From Ehretia macrophylla (Eukaryota > Streptophyta > Magnoliopsida > Boraginales > Ehretiaceae), in the NCBI GenBank assembly GCA_037974665.1, contig CM075764.1, positions 119,722,325 to 119,786,324 on the forward strand: 64,000 nt of DNA. The letters run 5' to 3'. Of the stretch, positions 33,000 to 43,269 are shown piece after piece. Positions within the stretch are counted from its first letter, which is position 1. Every line of letters begins with the position of its first letter. A model generated the notes under the pieces. The model made no database searches and was not told the DNA's origin. It saw only the letters and a program-made list of their open reading frames with translations. A program made the position numbers and the translations under genes.

Positions 33000-35330
33000 T
33001 AGTCCTCAAAGATAATGAACGTTAGATAAATGAGACGGAACGCATGTTTTGGCCCAAACGATGCCCCCGACTTAGCCAAAACGTGCCAAGAATGGAGCTG
33101 ACGTGCTTGACGTGAAAATTTGTCCAAGACAGCCTATGACTCCCCAACATTTTTGGAACATTCTAGGGCAGGAAAGATTGCTCAGAAAGCAAGGGACAAA
33201 ATTTGGAAGGAAAGAATCAGATTTGAACATGGAACAATCCAAAAAAATGGCTAAGGCAAAAATCTACCCAGTCTGCCCAGCCTGCCCAACTCTACACAGA
33301 TTTTTCCAGAATTGTGCTTAGTTGTCTAACTCTAGAATTTTCCAGCATATTTGTTATGTAAATATCTTGATTATCATGATGTAATTGTGACAAGTGTAAA
33401 GATTATAGAGGAGCCACTTGGCATAGATCATAGGCATTGATCATAGCTTGTAACTCGTATAAATATGAGTTGTATAGTGCAATGGAAATCAGATTTGCCT
33501 TGCCCATTTTTGTGCATACATTCCAGCCTCTTAGTTAGCATAATTTTCAGCTTTCTACAAGCATTGCTCACTTGTGTTCAGCTTGCCAAAGGGTCGCACT
33601 TCACACCTGATCACGTCGTTTTACGATAAAAAATAGTAAGGTTAAATGATTGGAAATATTGCTTACCTTTAATTACCTCTAGCTATGGCGAATAGAGGGT
33701 TGATCCACGAAGATTAGGATTAACAGTTTCAAGTTAAGAATTTAGTTTATAATTTGTTTGACTATCTCCCGTCACGGATAAGTTTGATTAAGTCAAGAAG
33801 TCCATAAAGTGTCCAAAGGTCCATAAAATGTCCAAATGTACGATATAAAACTAAAATAATTTATTCCAGGAGTGGTTAATTCAATTTAACGGGTCCATAA
33901 TTTGAAATGATAAATTCGATCGGAGTATTTAAGTTAATATTATAGATTTAAATTAAAAGAATAAATCATTCAAGAAATAGGACTACAAGCTCCCACTTCT
34001 GAAGTTAGCCTTAAATACGTAAGTAATAGGTCTAATTAATTAACAAGACTGAATATGTTGGTATAACCTAACAATATACAACATCTCAATTAATCTTCTT
34101 ACTTATGTACCCCGGAGGTGCTGGTACAACCAAGCTAATTCCGTCCGCGGTAGTCTCGTATTGCCACTGGTTTACAAAACCGGGCGTATATGTATTCTCA
34201 ATTAATTATATCATAACTACAAGTATACGTATAATTAATAGATAATACTAAGTAAATAGATAATACTAAGTAATTAAAGAATACGAGACTTGAATTAATC
34301 TAAATCTAAATATATACAAAAATATCCTCATTTATTTATCATTCCAAAAATAAACAAAACGGAAATCGAAATCAAGAATAAAAGTTACCAAATTTAAGCA
34401 CGTCTTGATTTAGCCGGCTCGATTTCTCCGAAACTATGACGTTAATCCTTAAGCACGACCCTTATTTTAGGACCCTAACTAAACTAAACTAACATACTTT
34501 TAAGCTAAAAATGTTAAAAGAAACTAAAAACTCCAAAGCAAAAATGAGAGGAATTGAATCGGTGCGAAACCGATGCAATTCTGTGTGTCTGGAATAAGAG
34601 AATTCGTGGAATTTATAGGCAGTTCAGCAGGTGGGCGCTCGAGCGCCAGTTTTGGGCGCTCGGGCTCCTATCTGCACTATGAATTTTTTTATTATTTTTT
34701 TTCGTCTTTTTCCTTTCACGTCTTGTCGACCACTTGTCTGCCATTTCCAAAAAAAGGCGCTCGAGCGCACATTTGGGTGTGGTAGGTGAACTTTGACTCT
34801 GAACATTGACTTTGACCAGCTCGGTTGACTTTAACCTTTGACCATTGACCAAAAAGTTGACCAGGTCTATTCCAAGGTTTTTCAGTGTCTTAAATCCGTT
34901 TCTGCACTCAGTTTGACTAAATTCAATCTCGAATTGCTCATTTCAAAGTTGTTCTACCATTCTTCTCTAGTGCTGCGCTGAAAATTTGTTCCGAATGTTG
35001 GTTTTTGTGGCCATTTTTGCTATTTCTTCTTCGAAACCTATATTGCACTAAAATTGTGTAAAATATACAATTAAGCTTTAAATAATAATGCAATATACAT
35101 GATTTGATAGGTTAAAATTACTAAAAATGTGGATTTATCAACACCCACTACCCTTTGCAAGTTTGCGTGTCCAATTTTGGCTAAGTGTTGGGGTCCTCAA
35201 CCTTTAATACTCCCAAGGTCGTGCTGCATACTTTGATGACTCATTCACAGGCACAGTTTAGTCGACCTACAGCGTTGGCTAAGGCCGCACGGTGATGAGA
35301 TTTTCGTCCTCATTCTCTGATCTCGTGACA
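33000..35330. other. probable LTR-retroelement-derived non-coding block
   Basis: A TATA-like GTATAAATATGAG (about 33458) followed by TGCAATGGAAATCAGA looks like an LTR promoter region. From about 33660 to 35160 the text has the character of a plant retroelement non-coding part: GAGGGTTGATCCACGAAG, GCGCTCGAGCGC palindromes and GGATTTATCAACACCCACTA. I found no paired LTR and no gag or pol frame, so the limits and class are uncertain. Confidence 0.35.
34634..34768. repeat. GC-rich perfect palindromes GCGCTCGAGCGC
   Basis: GGCGCTCGAGCGCC (34634-34647) is a perfect 14-base palindrome. A one-arm relative GGGCGCTCGGGCTCC follows at about 34654. GCGCTCGAGCGC recurs exactly at 34757-34768. They stand out in AT-rich surroundings and contain several CpG and XhoI-like sites. 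Confidence 0.85.
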
Positions 35331-35529
35331 TAAAGCTACTCAAATTCAATCCTTCAAAGCAATTAGTTAGTTACTCCATCTATATAGCAACTTACCATAA
35401 AAAAAAGAGTACATACAAATGAAAATCAACAGTTACAATACAAAGTGAAGGAGAGAAGTAGTAGAATATTGTGCAGCAATATAGACATCGTTTATTAATT
35501 GTAAGAACAAAAAATTAATTAATTGTAAG

Positions 35530-36205
35530 AACAAAACATACAAGTAAAAGAATGATGTAGGCCCTGGATCTGCTTTTCCGTCAACTTCCTCGTCAGTAGG
35601 TTTCTTCTCTGGTGCATTACCACCGTCTTCTATTTTGTATACTTTTCACAAACTAAATATAATTCGACAATTTTCTTTCTAATGAATAAGAAAAAGAATT
35701 ACTAATTTCAGAAATTAACTCTTATCATAAGAAAAAAAAATTCAACCTGACTAAATAATATATACGTAAATGTGTAAAACAATGACCCAATATATAACAT
35801 GTAAACTTCTATGTCTTTGAGGTACGGAGGATATATGATAACAAACCTCTTCTTATCATATAATCGTTCATCTTAGGGGTGACCTCATCAGCATTAACAA
35901 TGTTGTTGCTTGTACTTCGATCCATATTTGTCCGTTCATTGTTCTTATCCTCAAAACTGTGAACATTAATTCTCTTCTTTCTGCTCTCATGCTTATTGTC
36001 AACCTTAGTTCTCTTCTTTCTGCTCTCATGCTTTGTATCAGTCTCTAATTCACTCTGAACTTTCTTTCTTTTCTTCTCATTTTTCATATGCTTCTCAGAT
36101 TCTTTATACGACATTGAACTGCAACACATATTTTGGGTCACTTCTCGTCGTCTTCTCTTTATATTCACACTCTTCTATTCCGCTAGATTCTTGCACGGAC
36201 TTCAT
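35530..36205 (-). pseudogene. Lys/Arg-rich locus, gene or relic, unknown function
   Basis: Minus-strand frame 36168-35809 (119 codons) is very basic, with a duplicated module HESRKKRTKVDN / HESRKKRINVHS and several KKRKK-like nuclear-localisation patches. A second frame from an upstream ATG near 36205 (MKSVQESSGIEECEYKEK) overlaps it out of phase and soon stops. An AAACCCTAG telo-box-like word lies upstream near 36260. Further down, 35632-35540 reads EDGGNAPEKKPTDEEVDGKA after an AG. A spliced gene is possible, but the frames do not join cleanly, so it may be broken. I do not recognise the protein. Confidence 0.3.
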
Positions 36206-36569
36206 GATAGTTCAGTTGGGAATAGAGTATCAAGAATATATGCAAGATGAATAACAAGAAACCCTAGAATGGGTTATAGCCGTTGTATGTAAAGTGATCA
36301 AGAAAGTATTGGACGATAGATGGAGGAACGTGGGTTGAATTGTGAATTGATTTGAGTACCAAGAAACTAGATAGGATGATCCTGGCTGTGATCAAGAAGT
36401 CTACAGCTAATTATAGTTTTGGGGACGCCATTCTATTGTCCCGCGGCGCGCTCGTCCTTGAACTAATGATCCAGAAACGAACGATTACTAGTCGTTTTAG
36501 GGTTTGTAGTTAAATGAATATTATAGAAACCCTCGCTAGACATATATAAATGCATGTGTATGGTATGAA

Positions 36570-37730
36570 AAAACAAATTAAGGATTAGTTGCAGTTTTAA
36601 TTTTAAATTTTTTGCAGGAGAATGTCAACTTTAGTCCCTATAGTTTTAAAATAATTCAATTTGGTCCCATTAGTTTGAAATTTTGACCTTTTATGAGAAA
36701 AAGTATTAAATTTTTAATTTTTTTCTTCGTTCCCCCCCTCCCCTCCCCCCCCCTCCCCAATTTTGTGAGAAAACGTATTCTATCTCTATGGATTCCCAAA
36801 CATGCTACCTCTATTAGTTTGAAATTTGACATTTTATGGTTAAAATACGCTAATTTTGATTAATCTAGTCACAAAATCCGATTATTATTTGGTACGAGGG
36901 CATTTTGAATATTCTAAAGGTTAGATAAGGTAATCTGCACCATGAAAAATCTATGAACATCCATATTTGTATCCACAAAATTCTTTACTATTATGGTTTA
37001 TATATATATATATATGGTCATGATAACTGTTTCATTTAACCTTATAATATTTACTAAAATTGTATATCTAGATGATCAACAACAACAAACTGCTAAGAGA
37101 TGATCTAACGACTATAAATGGTTTGACCAAACACTTAAAACTACTAAGAGATGATCTAACGACTATATATGGAAAATAATCAATGAGAGATGAGTACGAA
37201 ACAACAAACGTCCTAACAACCTGCTCATTTCCCAGATTTTCATCATTAGCATTATATCGCAAACGTCCTAACAACCTAATTAACATGGCTACCTTTCTGA
37301 TCGTCTAACTTAAATATTATTCCACTAATGACTGCATCCCACAAACATACACATTCTCCATCATTCTAATCATGGCTCCACAAACATACCTTTTCTGATC
37401 ATCTAGCTTCAATATTATTCCAATGTTATTAGATTTTGCATATTGCATTCACTGTTATGTTCTTCCAAAACTGATTCAAAAAGAGCTCACATAATCTACT
37501 AGATACTAATGAAAACATAAACCTGTTGTATCCTTGAGAAAGTCTTATTGCCAATCCTGAAAAATACTGCAGCAATTTTGTTGTATCATGGGGAGGAGTG
37601 TTATTGCTAATCCCGAAAAATTATGTATCAATTTCTCCTCTAAGAAAGCGTAGTAAATGCACCTATTACATTTCAACTTCTATTATTTCTAACAAAATTA
37701 CCATTGTAAAAGTAAAACGGATTTTTTAAG
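36570..37730. other. non-coding stretch before the MYB remnant
   Basis: Contains AGTCCCTATAGTTTTAAAAT-type words near 36630 like those of the inverted elements elsewhere, a C-rich tract near 36733-36760, a TATA dinucleotide run near 36998-37014, and several short direct repeats at 37078-37440. I looked for upstream MYB exons here (R2 repeat, KSCRLRW) and saw none. Confidence 0.5.
37078..37428 (+). repeat. cluster of short direct repeats
   Basis: CTAAGAGATGATCTAACGAC occurs at about 37092 and 37144. CAAACGTCCTAACAACCT occurs at about 37204 and 37260. TTTCTGATCGTCTAACTT and TTTTCTGATCATCTAGCTTC, each followed by AATATTATTCCA, occur about 98 bases apart. CCACAAACATAC also repeats. This suggests repeated local duplication. 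Confidence 0.75.
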
Positions 37731-37733
37731 CAG

Positions 37734-37804
37734 GTGGGCTTTGATTGCTGCCAGACTTCCAAGACGAACTGACAATGAAATCAAGAACTACTGGAGACAC
37801 ATAG
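37734..37804 (+). pseudogene. R2R3-MYB third-exon remnant, 5' part, cut by a Copia insertion
   Basis: After an acceptor (TTTTTTAAGCAG) the frame reads [20 protein letters not shown], the end of the R3 repeat of an R2R3-MYB transcription factor, including the recognition-helix words [10 protein letters not shown]. The acceptor falls at the usual MYB intron 2 position and phase. The frame is cut after ACATAG, where the Copia 5' LTR starts. The words after KNYW (RHI instead of the usual NTHL or RTHM) suggest a small deletion before the insertion. No R2 exon is visible upstream, so the gene was probably already partial. Confidence 0.75.
37799..37804 (+). repeat. Copia target-site duplication, left copy (ACATAG)
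   Basis: ACATAG directly precedes the 5' LTR and recurs at 43165-43170 directly after the 3' LTR. Confidence 0.85.
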
Positions 37805-38393
37805 TGGGGTCCATCCCCAAGTTGGCAAAGAAGAAAAAAAAATGATTGTTGTCAATTTGACAACAATCATTCACGGCTGGCAAGCCGTGATTGTTATCAA
37901 ATTGATAACCTTTAAGGTTATCAATTTGATAACCATTTCTTACCACCCCTGCTTCTATAAATAGAGGGGGTGGTGAGGAGTTGTAAAAATTGCACAGACA
38001 TAGAGGAAAAATAGAGAGAGAAAAATAGAAAAATTATTGTGAGAAATTAATCTCCGGGTTATTTCACAATCAGGGTAGAGTTGTGAGATATTTTTCTATA
38101 AGAGTCTTTTCTCTTATATTACTCAAATATGGATAGTTCTAGAAATATGACTAGGTTCACTTCAAAGAGAAAGTGAGATATTTTTGTATTTGAGAGAACT
38201 CAAGTTTGGACAAAAACTTGAGTATTAATTCTTATACTATTTTTATAGTGGATTTTCTGTCGGTTTGTCCCGTGATTTTTTACCTTCTTAATTGAGGGTT
38301 TTCCAAGTTAAATATCTGTATTCTATATTTTCTTTTATCTGCTGTTATTGTCTAATATTTCAAATTAATCATGTGGGAGGTTTGGGCCCAACA
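37805..38393 (+). repeat. Copia 5' LTR
   Basis: 589-bp LTR starting TGGGGTCCATCC and ending GGGCCCAACA. It holds a cluster of hairpins (37843-37934), a TATA-like TATAAATA at 37956-37963, and a probable transcript start region after it. Against the 3' LTR I count roughly 35 differences by hand (about 6 percent), mostly transitions, plus an 11-base gap. Confidence 0.9.
37843..37934. repeat. array of palindromes in LTR U3
   Basis: 37843-37869 is a perfect palindrome with arms of 13 (TGATTGTTGTCAA) and one central base. 37871-37890 has arms TCACGGCT/AGCCGTGA around GGCA. 37894-37908 is TTATCAA-A-TTGATAA. 37916-37934 is GGTTATCAA-T-TTGATAACC. The last two and the AACCTTTAAGGTT between them form a larger near-palindrome. 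Confidence 0.9.
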
Positions 38394-38395
38394 AC

Positions 38396-38412
38396 TGGCA
38401 TCAAGAGCAAGG
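38396..38412 (+). other. Copia primer-binding site
   Basis: TGGCATCAAGAGCAAGG begins two bases after the 5' LTR. It resembles the complement of the initiator tRNA-Met 3' end (TGGTATCAGAGC) used by Tnt1/Copia elements, with changes. Confidence 0.65.
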
Positions 38413-38633
38413 TCAGTATTGAACAGTACTATTCTTGTACGTATTGATACTATTCATATATACAGTATTATTCATACTTTTTATATTACTCGTACATACG
38501 ATATTATCTGTACGTACGGTACTTTTGATAATTACTATATTATTGGTATATACGGTGTTGTCCGTATATACGACATAGTTACTGTTCATACAAAATTTCA
38601 TAGGGAAAAAACGTGGAATCCGATTCTAGCTCC

Positions 38634-41600
38634 ATGTTGAAATTAACGGCTACAAATTACGGAATTTGAAGGATGATGATGGAAGATCTTTTGTACTGCA
38701 AAGATTTATACGATCCTGTTGAAGGAGATACAAAGAAGCCATCGTCCATGATAGAAGAAGCACGGGAAAAACTCAACAGAAAAACTGTCGATACCATCAG
38801 ACAGTGGATTGATGTGAGTGTCTTTCACCACATCTCTGCAGAGCTGATAAAATCTGGACAATTCTAGAAAATATTTATCAGAGAAAATCTTCTCAGAACA
38901 AAGTTTTCCTCATAAGAAGGCTCGTGAATCTCAAATTAAATGAGGGACAATCTGTTGCCGACCATCTCAACAGTTTTCAGAATTTTATAAATCAACTTAT
39001 AATGCTAGAGCTAACAATTGATGATGAGCTGCAGGCATTATTTCTTCTGAGTTCATTACCAAACAGTTGGGAAACACTGGTGGTAACACTCAGTCATTCA
39101 TCTCAAGACAACAAGCTGAAATTGAACATGGTGAAAGATAGCATGTTCAATGAGAAGATGAGGAGGAAGGATTCTGGATCAAACCAGGCACAAGCCCTTG
39201 TTAGAAGTGTCGGCAAAAATTCCAAAGGACAAGGTAACTCCAGAGGGAGATCCAAGTCTTGAGGAAATTTAAGGTGTTACTATTGCAATAAAATTGGTCA
39301 CCTTAAGAGAAATTGCAATTTACTGAAAAACAAAAGAGATCAAAAGAAAGCAGAGGAAAACTCTACAACTGCAGCAGTTTCTACATCAAATGATGAGTTG
39401 ACACTACTTTGCTCACAAAATGACTGTAATCATGTTGCTGATTCTCAAACCGAATGGATTGTTGATTCAGCAGCATCTTATCATTGTATTCCCAATAGGG
39501 ATTTTTTCACTGTCTACAATGTAGGAGACTTTGGCACAGTGAAAATGGGGAACAACAGTGAAGCAAAAATAGTGGGAGTTGGAGACATTTGTGTTCAAAC
39601 AAATGTTAGCTGCAGAATGATGTTAAAGGATGTCCGACACATCCCAGATCTGCACCTTAATTTGATCTTGGCAGGTGTTCTTGACAAAGAAGGATACGAG
39701 CACCAGACAGGCAACATTCAATGGAAGCTCACCAAATGAACTTTGGTGGTTGCAAGAGGTAAACTTTGTTGCTCGCTGTACAAGACACAAATAAAAATGT
39801 ACAGTGGACAGCTGAATGCTGTAGAGGATGATGCTTCTCCAAATATGTGGCATAAAAGGCTGGCGCACATGAGCGAGAAAGAGTTACAAATTTTGGCTAA
39901 AAAGTCTCTCATTCCCTTAGCCAAAGGTACATCATTAGACCCTTGTGATTATTGTTTATTTGGAAAGCATCATAGAGTTTATTTCCAAGGAAAATGAAGT
40001 CAGAAAGAAAATAAATTAGAGTTAGTATACTCTGATGTTTGTGGTCCCATGGAGGTGGAATCATTAGGTGGTAATAGATATTTTGTTACTTTTATTGATG
40101 ATGCTTCACGAAAATGTGGGTGTATTTGTTGAAAAGAAAAGATTAGGTATTTGAATACTTCAAGCATTTTCATGCTATGGTAGAACGGGAGACTGGAAAA
40201 CCTTTGAAGCGTCTCCGTTCAGACAATGGTGGAGAATACACGTCCCGAGAATTTAAGGTGTATTGCTTCACGCACGGCATCAGGCATGAAAAGACGATAC
40301 CTGACACCCCATAATCGCACCATTATGGAGAGAGTTCGTTGTTTGTTGAAAATGGCTAACTTACCAAAACTATTTTGGGGAGTAGCAATCAATACAACAT
40401 GCTACCTAATCAACAGGACTCCTTCAGTACCTTTGAACTTCGACTTACTAAAAAGAATATGGTCGGGAAAAGATGTGTCTTATTCCTACTTGAAGGTATT
40501 TGGATGCAAGGCCTTCATGCATGTACTGAAGGATCAAAGATCCAAACTTGATGATAAGGCGACTCTTGTCATATTTGTAGGATATGGAGATGAAGAGTTT
40601 GGATATTGAGTATGGGATCCGGAGAAGAAAAAGGTCGTCAGAAGCAGAGACCTTATCTTCTATGAGCATGAAATCACTGGAGAATGGCAGAAAGCTAAAC
40701 CAAACACTCATGCAGATAGAGGTGTTTCAGATACACAACTTGTATCTTCCCCAACAAATCATGCCACAAGAAGGGAAGATGTTGAACAAACAGAACCTGG
40801 ACCAATTGTAGAGCCAACAATGGTTAATGATGCATCTGACAGCGATGATGATGCTGAAAATACAAAGGGTGTTGAACAGGGGGAGCAAACTATTCAACCA
40901 GAAGATGCAGAATCTCAATTGAGAAGGTCTTCACGAGAAATGCGACCATCAACCAGGTATCCAAGTTCTGGTTATATTTTAGTCACTAATGAGGGGGAAC
41001 CAGAGGACTTCCAAGAAGTTTTAACTCACAGTGAGAAAACCCAATGGCTGGATGCAATGAAAGAGAAGATGAGTTCATTGTTGAAAAACAAGACGTACAA
41101 GCTGATTAAACTTCCTGAAGGAAAGAGAGCCCTGAATGATAAATGGGTGTTCAGGTTGAAGAAAGATGGAGACAAAATAATCAAATACAAAGCTCGTCTT
41201 GTAGTGAAAGGATTCAGTCAAAAGAAAGGTATAGACTTTGATGAAATTTTTTCTCCCGTTGTTAAAATGTGCTCTATAAGAACAATCTTAGGATTAGCTG
41301 CAAGTCAAAATCTGGAACTGAAGCAGCTTGATGTAAAGACAACATTCTTGCATGGAGATTTGCAAGATGAAATTTACATGGAGCAACCAAAAGGTTTCAA
41401 TGTAAAAAATAGAGAACACATGGTTTGTAAATTAAAGAAAAATCTATACGGTTTGAAATAAGGGCCAAGACAATGGTACAAGAAATTTGACTCATTCATG
41501 GTGAGTCAAAGCTATAAGAGGACGGAAGTAAATCCATGTGTATACATCAAACAATTTATTGGTGGTAACTGTATCTTACTACTTTATGTTGATGATATGT

Positions 41601-42543
41601 TAATTGTGGGACAAGATCCAGGGATAATTCAGAAGCTCAAGGAGGATTTGTCTAAATCCTTTGACATGAAGGATTTAGAACCAACAAAACAAATATTGGG
41701 CATGAAGATTATCCATGATCGAAAGGCTGGTAAGTTGTGGCTATCACAGAACAAGTATATTGAGCAGGTACTGAAGAGATTTAATATGTAAAAAGCTAAG
41801 TCAGTTAGCACACCTCTTGCTAGTCACTTCAAATTAATAAAGCAATCTTGTCCGTCCACTAATGAAGAAAAATGACATATGGCAAAAGTCCCTTATTATT
41901 CATTAGTAGGGAGCTTGATGTATGCTATGATTTGTACCAGGCCTGATATTGCTCACGCAGTCGGAGTCGTGAGTAGATTACTGTCAAATCTAGGAAAGTC
42001 TCATTGGGAAGCAGTGAAATGGATTTTCAAATATCTCAGATGAACGTCAAAGTCATGCTTAACTTTTGGGGGCAAAGAACCAATTCTTGAAGGATACATT
42101 GATGCCGATATGGCAGGAGATCTTGATGGTAGAAAATCTACATCAGGATATATCTTCACTTTTGCAAGGGGGGCAGTCTCATGGCAGTCCAAGCTGTAGA
42201 AGTGTGTTGCATTATCCACGACATAAGCTGAATACATTGCTGCTACAGAAGCAGGCAAGGAGATGTTGTGGATGAAGCGGTTTCTTCAAGAATTAGGTTT
42301 CAAACAAGATAAGTATGTTGTATTTTGTGACAGTCAAAGTGCACTTGACCTTAGCAAAAATACCATGTACCATGCACTAAACATATTGATGTGCGATATC
42401 ACTGGCTGAGATCGGTGATAGTAGAGGAGATGTTGAAGCTGCAAAAGATCCATACAGACAAAAATGTTGCTGATGTGCTGACCAAAGCACTTCCCAGAAA
42501 TAAATTTGAGTCCTACGTCAAGAAAGCCGGGCTGAACTTGTGA
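38634..42543 (+). pseudogene. decayed Tnt1-like Copia gag-pol
   Basis: One former polyprotein frame in the usual Copia order: Gag from 38634, zinc knuckle C-x2-C-x4-H-x4-C near 39271-39312, aspartic protease (DSAAS near 39466), integrase (HKRLAH and C-x2-C near 39850-39950, then a catalytic core), reverse transcriptase (YVDD near 41586), RNase H (near 42100-42400) and an end near 42543. It is disabled many times: stops at 38667, about 39259, 39737, 39995, 40607, 41459, 41789 and 42041, and frameshifts near 38845 and 40110. Several stops sit where relatives have Trp, Arg (CGA) or Gln (CAA), so C-to-T or G-to-A changes explain them. No product is expected; it could be mobilised only in trans. 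Confidence 0.9.
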
Positions 42544-42568
42544 AGCTGTTATTCCTCTCCTTTGGATC

Positions 42569-42580
42569 TAGAGGGGGAGA
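42569..42580 (+). other. Copia polypurine tract
   Basis: TAGAGGGGGAGA lies immediately before the 3' LTR, as needed for plus-strand priming. Confidence 0.8.
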
Positions 42581-42581
42581 T

Positions 42582-43164
42582 TGGTGGGTCCATCCCCAAG
42601 TTGCCAAAGAAGAAAAAAAAAAGTGATTGTTGTCAATTTGACAACAATCATTCACGGCTGGCAAGCCGTGATTGTTATCAAATAAGGTTATCAATTTGAT
42701 AACCATTTCTTACCACCCCTGCTTCTATAAATAGAGGGGGTGGTGAGGAGTTGTAAAAATTGCACAGACATAGAGGAAAAATAGAGAGAGAAAAAAGAGA
42801 GAGATTATTGTGAGAAATTAATCTCCAGGTTATTTCACAACCAGGGTATAGTTGTGAGGTATTTTTCTGCAAAGGTCTTTTCTCTTGTATTACTCAAATA
42901 CGGATAGTTCTAGAAATAGGACTAAGTTCACTTCAAAAAGAAAGTGAGATATTTTTGTATTTGAGGGAACTCAAGTTTGGACAAAAACTTAAGTATTAAT
43001 TTTTGTACTATTTTTATGGTGGATTTTCTGTCGGTTTGTCCCGTGGTTTTTTACCTTCTTAATTGAAGATTTTTCACGTTAAATATATGTGTTCTATATT
43101 TTCTTTTATCTGCCGTTATTATCTGATATTTCAAATTGATCCTATGGGAGGTTCGGGCCCAACA
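42582..43164 (+). repeat. Copia 3' LTR
   Basis: 583-bp LTR starting TGGTGGGTCCATCC and ending GGGCCCAACA. It keeps the first palindrome (42624-42650) but lacks about 11 bases of the TTATCAA/TTGATAA pair present in the 5' LTR, a deletion between short inverted copies. The TATA-like word is kept. Confidence 0.9.
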
Positions 43165-43268
43165 ACATAGACCTCAGCTTCACTGTAAACGAATTCTTTG
43201 ATTTTTCGGTTGAAGGGACCTATGGGTCAGATTGGGTAAACAAATTTCATGAACTAGATAAGGATTAA
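43165..43268 (+). pseudogene. R2R3-MYB exon remnant, 3' part, after the Copia insertion
   Basis: The right target copy ACATAG opens it. When one target copy is kept, the frame from the left part continues in phase for 32 codons (DLSFTVNEFFDF near the start) to a stop at 43266-43268, ending WVNKFHELDKD. A W-x-x-KF-x-EL-acidic end occurs in several plant MYB proteins. The in-frame continuation across 5.3 kb of Copia DNA supports one former exon. Confidence 0.65.
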
Positions 43269-43269
43269 T

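Larger units (their letters stand above)
28371..35500. other. repeat-rich region without an intact gene
   Basis: Contains the GTTATGA MITE copies at 28722 and 32630, tandem duplications near 29213 and 29743, the TRIM-like element at 30815-31374, a CT microsatellite at 31472-31491, an Au-type SINE at 31765-31940, and a probable retroelement-derived block from about 33000 to 35330. Short frames here have no recognisable domain. Confidence 0.5.

Noticed and set aside
36998-37016. Candidate CRISPR-like or satellite arrays
   Set aside because: Only simple TA repeats and two-copy direct repeats occur in the window; there are no regularly spaced arrays, as expected for a plant nucleus.
38371-38640. 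89-codon plus frame at the LTR/leader border
   Set aside because: It reads from the LTR end into the Copia leader, rich in repeated TAYGGTRTT-type words. It is a by-product of a degenerate repeat, not a gene.
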